Shown here piece after piece: positions 23,131-33,431 of a DNA stretch of 64,000 nt. Positions within the stretch are counted from its first letter, which is position 1; each line of letters starts with the position of its first letter. The position numbers and the translations under genes were made by a program. This DNA is from Sesamum alatum. Taxonomy: Eukaryota > Streptophyta > Magnoliopsida > Lamiales > Pedaliaceae. Under the pieces are notes generated by a model that was not told where the DNA came from, made no database searches, and worked only from the letters and a program-made list of their open reading frames with translations. The DNA lies in NCBI GenBank assembly GCA_034509735.1, contig JACGWO010000006.1, positions 883,001 to 947,000 on the forward strand, written 5' to 3'.

Positions 23131-24800
23131 TTTCAAAACTATCCAAATCAACAAACCACACTTACGGGCAAAATATCAACACCACCACGGCTGCTGCCTC
23201 CTCCCTGTCCACCACAACCACACACCCAATACCAAGTCAATGAATCCCATGAAATCTTACTTTATCCTTCATGATTGAACCCTACTGCCACACTAGTATT
23301 ACTTTTTTCAACAAACAATCCCACCATACATCAACTTCAGAATTGGTAGTCAGCACCTATTAGATTCTCTAATTTAAAAGTATACTGTGTAGTCACATCC
23401 TTGGTATTGCAGATATCTCATATCATATTCACACGCATCTAACAACTAACAAGATAAACGCTTAAACAATCTTCATTTCAAAGGCACATCAGCCACCCAT
23501 TTCTGTTTACTTTCATTTTATTCCCTGTTACTTTTTCGCTTTTTTCCTTCTGTTGTGAGGGAGGGGGGGAGGGGACACGAAGGAGAAGAATAAAAGAAGG
23601 GGGTGGAAGCGAAACAATTGCTCTCAGGAGATCGGCATGAGGGATAGAGGAACCAAATCATTAAGAAATCTGTTGCATAGTGAGAGTACCCCTTCCACTC
23701 GCCTTCATTCTTCCAACATACAAAAGTCATAATGCTTCCTTTTTCCTTTCCATTTCCATCCGTTCCACCCAAACCACATACTGCTTTCAGCTCCACACCA
23801 CCATGACCTCCACCTCACCCCCAACCCCACCCACCCTTCCAAAAAGAACAAGGTAGATCAGAGCGTCATACGGTTATTCGCTTAAATATAGATCCATCTG
23901 TTAAAGCTGTAGCCTGTATGTGGTTGAATTGAATGGTTCAATAGCAGCTCTCTTCACCAGTTACACAATCCTCACTTAGACAATAACAACATAAACACTT
24001 TTCCAATTTTCACTTGGTCAATGACGTATTACCATACGACTCCAACAAAAAGAACCACTAGAAATGTCATAAACCGTAACAGAACAAGTGACTGCAAGAA
24101 AATAAATTGAATTTGAAGTGACAGGTGTTAACACAGAATGCAGAACAAGAAACTACTCAGTGTCGATTTATACCTCATAACTCACATTAAAATGTTTGTT
24201 CATTAACAGAAGTTCATGCTCTGTAGTCTCCTTACATCCAACCTTCACTCATACAAGAATATACGGCAGAGATCTCTATAGCTAGGTTAGACTATCCCTC
24301 AAACTCATCACCATACGACAGCTCGTCCAAAATACATCTGAACAGCACAAGCTATGCTATTCAAGTAAATCCTAGGACATGAAACACACCACGGCCCCAA
24401 AAATCAACAACCAAAGCCTCATATCAAATCAGAAACCCCCGATTGTAGCTCGGAGATATTACTAACTCAAACCCTAACAAGAAATTCCAAAAAATAATCA
24501 TAAATCTGAAACCCCAACAACGCTTCGCGGAAAATCAACCATCATAAGAACGATAGACAAACCAAATCAGATAAGGCATAAAAAATCACATAAACCACGA
24601 CATTTAAATCATACCTAATCGGTAAATCTAAGTAAAGTGGTGGACAATTGTCATGTTTAAATATCTTGAAGGTTTACGATACAGTTAGAGAGAGAGAACC
24701 TGCCGTGACTCAAGGCACAGTGACGTTCGTGCTGTTTAGCAAGCCGGAGCTGCGGTATGGAGATACGCAGAGGCGAGGGTAAAGAAGAGAGCAGCCGCGC
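23131..24800 (-). promoter_or_regulatory. 5' leader with probable intron, and promoter, of the zinc-knuckle gene
   Basis: No coding exon. An acceptor TTTGGATAG lies just upstream of the ATG (about 23140). A donor-like GGCAG|GTTCTC near 24699 would define a leader intron of about 1.5 kb, and the transcription start would then lie around 24,750-24,800. Leader introns are frequent in plant RNA-binding protein genes. Confidence 0.4.
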
Positions 24801-24802
24801 TC

Positions 24803-24895
24803 AAAGTGTGGGAACAACACTATGATTTAACATAGTAATTCGTGCGTACTGTAGGAACAATACTATGCTATGATTTAACATAGTAATTTGTGGCA
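24803..24895. repeat. Direct duplication upstream of the zinc-knuckle gene
   Basis: A block of about 40 bp (GGGAACAACACTATG...ACATAGTAATTCGTG) is followed by a near-identical copy (AGGAACAATACTATG...ACATAGTAATTTGTG). Confidence 0.75.
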
Positions 24896-25070
24896 ATCTA
24901 ACGCACCGTGTGAATAGTTTTTTAATATTATTTAAATAGATTTTTTGTTTTTTTTTTTATTTATTAAATTAATATTAAATTTATAAAAAATTATGATAAC
25001 AAATATGCATAGAAAATAACTACAAAAGATGGTGTAAAGTTAGGTAATAAATAAAAAATATTAAAAAAAT
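24890..25070. repeat. AT-rich dispersed repeat, family C copy 1
   Basis: TTTGTGGC, then AATATTATTTAAATA, then TTAAATTTATAAAAAATTATGATAACAAATATGCAT. The same order of blocks recurs at about 43120-43310 and 45838-46030. No clear terminal repeat. Confidence 0.5.
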
Positions 25071-25480
25071 ATAAAATGGTAGACCCAAAAAGTGAGATAC
25101 GAAAAAGATATTTTCCTTTTATAATAAAGTATAAATATTACTTTCAAATAGTCAATTTTTACATCTTAATTACTTTTTTTTTTAATTTTATTTTTTAAAT
25201 TAAACACTTTTAAAAAAAACAACAAAATACCCCAATTCTTGCGTAATTCCATAAATCCTTATTATATGATCTTTCAATAACTTATTTGTTTGCTATATCA
25301 TATACTTGTTTATCGTTTAGCTAATCAAGAGCCCCGAGCGAGTCATGGAAGCGTGCCCGTTTTTCCAGTCAAATTTTGCTAGTGTTGTTGACCGTTTCAT
25401 CTCAGGAGTTCCACTTGTATTCACCAACAACCAATCCAAAGTGTGGCTCAGTTATGTAAGGTGTCTCGCCTTTCTTATTA

Positions 25481-25580
25481 GGGATAATTGTAATGCCCTC
25501 TAGGTGATTTGGTGTAATTACACATAAATTTTTTATGATTTGAGAAATTATATATAATATTTTATCGGTTATGTTTACTA
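25481..25580. mobile_element. Family A MULE, left-end fragment
   Basis: GGGATAATTGTAATGCCCTC...GGTGTAATTACACATAAATTTTTTATG matches the first ~90 bp of the elements at 6881 and 9090, then the similarity stops. Confidence 0.65.
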
Positions 25581-26164
25581 GTTGTACGATTTGTAGATCG
25601 TACGATTTAGCTCGGTGGGATAGAGGAAATAAACTTGAAATCTCCACACACAAAGGACGGAGATCGAATTTATTTCAACGTCAGCATTCCGATGATCAAA
25701 TTATTGAAGCTAAAAGACAATAAATGAAGTAATAGATAGATACATATGATCGTATAAATGAGAAGCTTTTATAAGGTTTGACCTTTGTACGAAAGGCCCG
25801 CGGGACCGACAGATCCCACCACTTGTCCTTCATCCGGCGGTGAGGAGTTTTTGGGCTTAGTGGGCCTTGTAATGTTTGGGCCCGTCTTATAATTATGTTG
25901 GTTCCTCATTTCCTCCATTGGGCCTTCTTCACGTTTTGATAGCTAAATATTTTGATCCTTATCATCTATTTTCCCGGTCCAAATATTCTTATTTGGTGGG
26001 AATTTTAAATCTTGAAAATTTGGATTTGTCTTGTTCGTTCTTTCTAATCTGTTTGATCAACTTTCTGCCTTTTTCTAATCGTCTCATCTTCTTTTGCTTT
26101 TGATCGTCAGATTAGCTGCATCTAACACCAAGTACAACCATATAAGGGTGTAGGTCCTTGTTTC
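25581..26164. other. Unassigned sequence between MULE fragment and plastid insertion
   Basis: Somewhat GC-richer, with TA-rich flanks and phrases such as GGCCCGCGGGACCGACAG. It looks like transposon remains, but I cannot name a family and see no supported ORF. Confidence 0.35.
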
Positions 26165-26440
26165 AATGAAGGATAAACGTATCTATTGAATACTATATCA
26201 ATGATTAATGATGGCCTGAATCTGTATCTATAATTTTTTTATATGAAAAATGAAAGAATTGGTGAGAATTGATTCGCATTGAAGAAAGAATCGAATATTC
26301 GTTCATCAAATCATTCACTCCATAGTCTGATAGATCTTTTCAAGAACTAATTAATTAGACAAGAATAAGATAGAGTCCCATTCTACATGTCAATACCGAC
26401 AACAATGAAATTTATTGTAAGAGGAAAATCTGCCGACCTT

Positions 26441-26475
26441 AAAAATCGTGAGGGGTGAAGTCCCTCTATCCCCCA
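26441..26475 (+). pseudogene. trnL-UAA: trnL-UAA 3' exon, decayed
   Basis: AAAAATCGTGAGGGGTGAAGTCCCTCTATCCCC. The T-loop TTCAA of a functional copy is changed to GTGAA, destroying the conserved TTC. The 5' exon is absent. Confidence 0.75.
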
Positions 26476-26741
26476 AAAAAGCCTATTTGACTCCAAAAAC
26501 CTTTATCATATTCACTTTTTGTTAGCGGTTATAAATTCCTTTATCTTTTCGATTCTTTGATAAATGTATTTGGGCGTAAATGACTTTTTCTTATCACATG
26601 TAATATAGAATACACATCCAAATTAAGCAAGGAATCCCTAGTTGAACGATTCACAATCAATAACATTACTCATACTGAAACTTACAAAGTCGTCTTTTGG
26701 AAGATCCAAGATATTATAGGACTTGGAGAAAACTTTGTAAA

Positions 26742-26765
26742 CCCCCCCCCCCCCCCCCCTCCCCC
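26742..26765. repeat. Poly-C tract in the plastid-derived trnL-trnF spacer
   Basis: Eighteen C residues, one T, then five C. This is prone to polymerase slippage, so the exact length should be treated as uncertain. Confidence 0.9.
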
Positions 26766-26826
26766 TTTAATTGACATAGACCCCAGTCATCTAATAAAAT
26801 GACAATGGGATGCTACATTGGGACTG

Positions 26827-26899
26827 GTCGGGATAGCTCAGTTGGTAGAGCATAGGACTGAAAATCCTCGTGTCACCAGTTCAAATCTAATTCCTGACA
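26827..26899 (+). pseudogene. trnF-GAA: trnF-GAA, plastid-derived, decayed
   Basis: 73 nt, starting GTCGGGATAGCTCAGTTGG, anticodon GAA intact. The T-stem reads ACCAG against CTAAT, so two pairs are lost; a functional copy has CTGGT. The changes are transitions. Not expected to be a working tRNA, and plastid tRNA promoters would not act in the nucleus. Confidence 0.85.
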
Positions 26900-27571
26900 C
26901 ATGGTTAATTTGTATGAGGTCTTTCTTTATAAATTCATTATATGAAACGAGATACATATTAGTTTCGAATTTGGATCATATTAGATACTTTTATCATCTC
27001 GGTGAGATATACCCCATCTATTTTGTAGATGGGTCGAGTTTCTTCAATTCTTAAATAATATATCTAAAATGAAATTCTATTTTCTCTTCTTTTTTTTTTT
27101 TTGTTCATTTCGTTCAAAAAGAATGTTACTACTTTATACATATTTGAAAGGTTAAATTGGTTGGTTCAAAGAAGAAAAAGTCAAAGTTGAAATAGACAAG
27201 ATTCGATCCAAATACAATACAAATAAATCGAATCCAATACCCTTTCATTTCTTTGTGTTTCCTTCCTATTCGATTTTTGAATTCGTCTCGACATCACTTT
27301 CTAGAACTGGTCTAAGCAATAGACGTAGTACAAGGTTCATGATGCAGAACTCGTATGATTCATCCTATTGGTTTGGCTCATACGAAATAAGTATCTTCCA
27401 AATAAATGTAAGACTCCCAACGAATCCTTAATTCTATCAGGCCTTTTTTTTATTAGCCTATCCATAATTCCCTAATACAAAAGGGACTTCAATTATTCTA
27501 GTTAATCTAGAACAAAAAGTCGAATCCTTGAATCTCCAAAATTGTCTAAGTGAAAATTACTTTCTTATCAC

Positions 27572-27980
27572 TCAATGAGCATCTTGTATTTCATGAAAAA
27601 TTGGGACAACATAATTCTTACGTATGGGCCATCCTATCCAACATATCGTTCTTGAAAATCCATGCTTTTCAAAACCCAGAAAACAAACGGAATTCTAGGA
27701 TTCTTCCTTGAGGCAAATGCTTTATGCGTACCTCTTCTTGTTGATCCACACGATGCTCAATTCTGGTAAGATAATATACACTAGCTAACAATCCGCCCGA
27801 TGCTACATCATATGCACATTGGGAGCGTAGATAATTGTAACTATATACATATAAAATGATAGCAATGGAATGCCAATCCTAGGGCTTTATTGGTAAAGTC
27901 TCTATTCCTTGATAATCGAAGCCCAAAGATCTATAAATTATCCCATACTTGACTAGCCAAGCAGACAAATGACACTACAT
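27572..27980 (-). pseudogene. ndhJ: ndhJ pseudogene (plastid NDH subunit J)
   Basis: The minus strand encodes recognisable ndhJ segments ([39 protein letters not shown]). The second codon is a stop (TAG, probably from CAG). A one-base insertion before the final codons shifts the end, and the length is about 409 nt against roughly 477 in functional copies. Confidence 0.85.
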
Positions 27981-28072
27981 CTTTTTTATCTCCCGCATTT
28001 TTATTTAGACTATTTCATATTCTTGATCAAATGTTGACTTGCTACTTTTATTCTATACAAAGGAGTCCTGTC

Positions 28073-28810
28073 TCATTCACTAATTCGTGAGAAGATACTG
28101 AACTTTTATATTTGAAAAAGGTTTCCGTAGGGATCTCTGAAGTAGATGGCGGTTGATGGAGGAATCTTTGATCATAATTTCCAGTATTCATATTGCGTCT
28201 GACATGAAACTTGTGATTGGTCGTAAAACACCAATTTGTTTTTCGAGACCTAATTCTATCTTCATAGATTTCTCAAGATATTTTCTTGCGAAGTTTGTTA
28301 TAGCATCTATAACTGCTTTCTGTTTAGGGGGACAACCTGGCAAATAGACATCCACAGGAATTAGCTTATCGACTCCCTTGAACAGTACTATAAGAATCGG
28401 TACTGAACATCCCTCCTGTAATTGCACAAGCTCCCATAGCAATAACATATTTTGATTCAGGCATTTGTTCATATAATCTCACTGAGGAGGGGGCCATTTT
28501 CATTGTTACTGTTCCGGCTGTTAAAATTAGATTTGCTTGTCTAGGACTCAATCTTGGGACTAGTTCATAAGGATCAAAGTCAAATCGTAATCCTATTAGT
28601 GAAGCAAATTTAATAAAACAACAACTGGACCATAGACATAGAGAAGTGGCCATAAACTAGAGAGTCTTGACCATTTGAAAAATAATTTAATGTAGTTGAA
28701 ATAACAGAATTTTCGGTTGTTCGATCAAGTAAAAGAAAACCCAATTGAATTCATAACTTTTTCAATCTTTTTTCCCTTTTCTTTTTATTATCTTCCAGAG
28801 CTAAGACCAT
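28073..28810 (-). pseudogene. ndhK: ndhK pseudogene (plastid NDH subunit K)
   Basis: Clear ndhK segments are spread over different frames: [40 protein letters not shown] and [16 protein letters not shown]. Several indels break the frame, for example after STVQG, around the second Cys ligand region (GPVVVLL) and in the C-terminal third. The start overlaps the ndhC stop, as in plastid genomes. Confidence 0.88.
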
Positions 28811-29163
28811 TCCAATGCTCCCTCTCGCCATGCATAAACTAAACCAACAATTAAGATAAGCAAGGAATTTAAAGCTTCTATAAATACAGATACACCCAAT
28901 ACATCGAAACTCATTGCCCATGGATAGAGAAAAAACCGTTTCAACATAAAACACAACAAAAACTAGAGCAAACATACAATAATGGATTTTAAATCGTAAC
29001 CAAGTGTCGCGCGTAGGTTCTATACCCGATTCATAAATAGAAAGTTTCTTTGGCCCTTTCCTAATCAGACTAAATTCCCGAAAATTAAAAATGCCAAAAT
29101 AGGAATATGACTTGATATTATTCGAAATGTTCAAAAAATATCATATTCGTAAAGTAAAAACAT
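28801..29163 (-). pseudogene. ndhC: ndhC pseudogene (plastid NDH subunit C)
   Basis: It starts ATGTTTTTACTTTACG. The span is 363 nt, near the normal size for a 120-residue subunit. An early TGG-to-TGA change (F-W-T-F region) and frameshifts in the middle break it. [14 protein letters not shown] and MFALVFVVF remain readable. Confidence 0.88.
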
Positions 29164-30834
29164 AGACACACTCCTATTAACGTGGAAAATCAACTGAATT
29201 GGTCGGTGCGAATTGAAATTGTAAAGTCATCCATAACTATTTAGTCAAAACAAGAATTCATTTTGACTAAACCATCTAGTTTCCATTGATTATTTTGGGG
29301 CATATCTCATTTCAAGATTTGTCAACTGACTTGACTGACATCCTATTTCCACTCTATTTGATTTTTAAGTTTTGATTTTATGTAATTTCTTTAGTTAGTA
29401 TAACTCTATATATATGTTACGCTTAGGCAAATTCTCTTTTTTCACCTAGGATTCTTGCTAAAGAAAGCAACTTCCAAATAAAATAGAATTCTTATTTTGT
29501 GTTTAAGAATTTTGCATTCTTTGGATTATTTGATTTTTTTTTTTTTACAAAAGAATGGATAGATTTAGATTTTTTTATGAGTAGATCAACATGTTGTTTT
29601 GTTGTTTTTTTTTTTCTTAGTGATTTAGATTAGAACAAGTATTCAAATGTGAAAGAGAATGGATAGGTATTTCCATATCAGGATTGCGAATATCTTAGTG
29701 TTGGTATATTCCGTTTATTAGAATTTGGGTGGGCTTTTCTGTTTACTGAATACAGAAAAAGAAGACAACCCCCCTTTTTTTTGTTTTGTTGTGCTTCGCC
29801 AGGTCTAGGTAAGGTATACGAAGATAAAACTTGTTTTACATTGTTGACAATGAAACTTACCAAAGAGATTCGTTTTTCAACAAACTTTAGCTCGTCCACG
29901 AATAGGTCAGGTTATTCCCTAGATCTATGTGAATAACTCTTTCAAGTTTTTCACCGGGCTCGTGTCATGATTTTGACTTCTTAAAATTAATAAGGTTAGG
30001 TATACCAAAGAAAAGGAGTATCACTTACTTAACCCTTGATTGTGGACAACAAAATTCATATGGATTTTCCTCCAAAGATTAATGACGAAAGGTTGGTTTG
30101 TTTATCCACGATTGGAAAAGGGTCGAGTCGATCCCTTTCAGTTTTCTATTCTACTTTAAATGATTCATGGGAGTGAGTTTCTAGGAAAGATTGGGTTTCG
30201 ATAAACCAATCGGTCAGTTACAAGCAACAAACAAGAATGAAGGAATGAAAATTATAGAATTTTTTATTTTCAATTTTCATTGTATTCATTTTATAAGGCT
30301 CTAGGGATATAGATACGCGAATCATAGACCTTCTAGATAAAACAGATCAAACTTATTGTTATCAAAATGATCTGAATTGTTTCAAAGACCCAACATGCAT
30401 CTTTTTTTTACATTGGGCTCTTCCATTAACTGATAGAAGTATTAGTCAATCCACCATATTTTTTCTTGACAGAAAAATAAGATAAGGAGATGGCTCCTTG
30501 TGCTCTAATTCATTATTTGGGATTCTGATTCAGAAGCACTATCAAAGTGTTTCAAAGGTCGGATTATCTTGATGTAGGATAATATTGAATAATTCGGGAC
30601 TCTTCTTCCGGTTCCAACTCGAACTCCGAGTTAAGTTCTTCATCCTCTTCACTTCCCTTGGGTTAAGTGGAAATGAAAGGAGCTCCTGAAAAAATTGGAA
30701 CTCATTAAGTTCATGAGACCGATGACAATCTTCATCCTGCCGATGACCCTGTTAACAACCCTTCGACCTCTTTCGGTTCTGGGAATGAGGGTTCTTTTGT
30801 TGATAGGGATCTATCTATTAAGTCCTCTCTCACT
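29164..30834. other. Plastid-like remainder and right junction
   Basis: Composition and homopolymer runs resemble plastid spacer, but I cannot identify trnV or any other gene. A short open stretch near 30715-30850 (VNNPSTSFGSGNEGSF) is unassigned. The boundary with the MULE fragment falls at about 30835-30845. Confidence 0.4.
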
Positions 30835-30839
30835 AAAGA

Positions 30840-31318
30840 TGTTTCTAAAGTTAGATGTAATTATTAGTATCCTAACGTTTGTTTCTATCCAATAAATAAT
30901 TCATTCGTTAGCAAAATTTATGAAATTTATTAATATTAACAAAGAGATGGAATAAAAATTCATATTTGTCCCCAATTAATTAACTTTAAAGATTTATTGC
31001 ATGTTAAACAAATCTTTTCTAACCAAACTATCATTATATTTTCACATGCCGATGAACGTGAGGAGGTACATCTTCACTCTTATAAGGTGTAATTTGACTA
31101 GAAAAAAATTATTTCACCTTCGATAAGTCCGTACTAAGTCAATTAAGGATAAACTTGATTTTCATTCAACTTTTTTGTTGATATCAACAAATTTCGTAGA
31201 TCTTACTCATAGATGAATTTGTTTGTCGGATGGAGACAAATATTAAGGGTATTAAGTATAATTTTTCAAAAGAAAATCCATATATAATTTCACCAACCTC
31301 ATAATAGAGCAATGTAAT
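30840..31318. mobile_element. Family A MULE, copy 3 lacking its left end
   Basis: Starts inside the family consensus (TAGATGTAATTATTAGTATCC, then GTTTGTTTCTAT, AATTAACAAAGAGATGG) and runs to a decayed right end near CAATGTAATTAGC. It lacks roughly the first 60 bp, and those are the bases found in the fragment at 25481. Confidence 0.65.
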
Positions 31319-33431
31319 TAGCATTATACTTGAAAGAATTATTTTAAGAGGTTGTTATCGACTTAACCGAAAAAAATATCAAGTTTATGCAGGTGGATAA
31401 GTTCAGACGGTTCATAACAACTAAAAATAAAAAATGAATAAAAAACGAGAAAGAAACAGCTAACTAATCTTATTATTCTAATAAACCCTATATGATAATT
31501 CGATGTTCATATTAATTGTTTGAATATGTTACACTCATGTCCTCTTTTGTTCTTAATTCTTATCTCAATATTTGTCATTCAGTTGGGGAAATTGCATTTT
31601 TTTGTCTCGTCTCTTAAGATTAATACACAATATTTTAGATATATTTAACAATAATAATGATAATTTCTTCATAAACAATTAACAGTTAATCATTTTTAAT
31701 TTTTTTTACAATAGAAATATAGAATGCCCGAACCCGACGCCTACCCAAGACTACTTGGTGCAATCGGCTTTTGGATTGACTTTATTTTCACTTTACCTGA
31801 CAAGTTGGGTATCCGATTCGAATAACCCTATTATAAAAAATCCGACCCAACATCCATCCCCACATATTTTCATGAAAGTTTGTTGAAATGTTCTCCAATC
31901 TAATTACCACGGTTTTATCAACACGTCGTGTCGAATCAAGAGTTACATTTGTATTTATCCAAAACCTACCAAAACTGCCTCTCCATTCAGAGTTTCTGAT
32001 TACTATCTTACATGTGTAAAGTGTAGACCATGAAAAGGTTTGTTAACAAGTTTGAAAGAGACAATGTGGATTAGGTGAGATAAAGATAGAAACATAAGTT
32101 TGGTTCTGCAGCTATTAGGGGTGAATACGCTTAAATTGAATTGTCATTTACGATTTCAGTTATCAAATAGTTTTTTAAATTATATTTTCAAAATCAAATC
32201 AAAAGTGCAGTTTCGAACGGTATCGTGTAATTTTGACAATTTTAACATTTATAACAAGAACGACATATTGAGGCTAACAAAAATTAGAATACATATAGTT
32301 AAAACTCTTTCAATGATAGAAAATAATAGATTATTGGAATAATTAAAGCCAAATACACAACAGGGGCGGTGGAAAAGAAAAGGGCAAGGAGAAGAGAAAA
32401 AGAGAGAGAACGGGAAGGAAAATGAACGAGAAAGGGGAAAATTCTAATGGGATTAATTTGTTATTTTAAAACTTAAACACATTGTCTTTGTATAGAGCCC
32501 AAATCTACGTTTTATAAATTAGGCTTTGCAATGTGGAACTTTGATAATAAATGAACTTTGGGCTTCTATAATTTAAATATGAAATTCTTCTAAATAATTT
32601 TTTATCAAATGATTTTATATATATTTGAAAATTTAATTATATATTTAACAATGCGGTTCGAATTTTTGCAGGTTTTTTTTTCCTGAATCAAAACCAAATC
32701 AATAAGCGCAGTGCGGTTTATTTTAAATTTAAAATTACAATTTGAAAGATAATTTTAAAAAACGATTCGATTCAATTTGATTCCAACGATTTGGATGATT
32801 TAATTTTTTTTTTATCACCCCCACATTTTATCAAATATATATATATATATATATATAATTTTAAATCAAGTTCCACGGGCATCCTAATCTTTTATTTTCA
32901 AAGACTATTTCGCCCCCTCATAACCCTCTTCATTTATTTCAAGTTCAAGTCTGGTTTAATCTATTTTCATAATTAGGTATTTCCCTATGGCTCTACTTAC
33001 TTTTAATTGGTTGAGTTATTCAAACTAGGTAGCTTAAGTAAACGCAATATAGTTAAAAATAAAATAAAAAAAAATATAGTTAATACAAAATTTATTTTTA
33101 TCTTATCATCAAAATAATTCATATCACCAAGTAAACAGAGTCTATTAGTATTAGATACTTTACATAATTATTTATTAATAATATTTTTTTACATTTTAGA
33201 GATGGCCCTCATGGAAATTCGAAATTATGCATAAAGCTGATGTTTGATTTTCAGAAAAATAAATATTATAAGCTACAGAATCTATAAAATTATGTAACAC
33301 CAACATACGAAATTCTTGCACTGTATTTAAGAAATACTAATTCAAATTAACATAATATAATCATACCCAATTCATCATGTACCATAACAATCCAAGGCAT
33401 GTAAAATATTTCCCATCTACTTAGGGAGATT
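31319..33431. other. Spacer downstream of F5H
   Basis: AT-rich, no supported exon. A possible hAT-like short element is bounded by TTAGGGGTGAATAC (about 32115) and TATCACCCCC (about 32813-32822), with AATTGAATT/CAATTTGATT blocks near both ends; no duplication was found. An (AT)n run lies at 32835-32857. Confidence 0.4.

Larger units (their letters stand above)
26165..30690. other. Nuclear insertion of plastid DNA (NUPT)
   Basis: Contiguous plastid-type order: end of the trnL intron, trnL 3' exon, trnL-trnF spacer, trnF, ndhJ, ndhK, ndhC, then probably the region beyond ndhC. Gene order and orientation equal those of a standard plastid large single-copy region. All genes carry stops, frameshifts or small indels, so this is an old transfer and not contaminating plastid sequence. 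The left limit lies near 26165. The right limit is uncertain: 29164-30690 looks plastid-like in composition, but I could not assign it to a gene. Confidence 0.85.

Noticed and set aside
32115..32822. hAT-like element between GGGGTGA and TCACCCC
   Set aside because: Terminal match is short and no 8-bp duplication was found, so it is only mentioned in the spacer entry.
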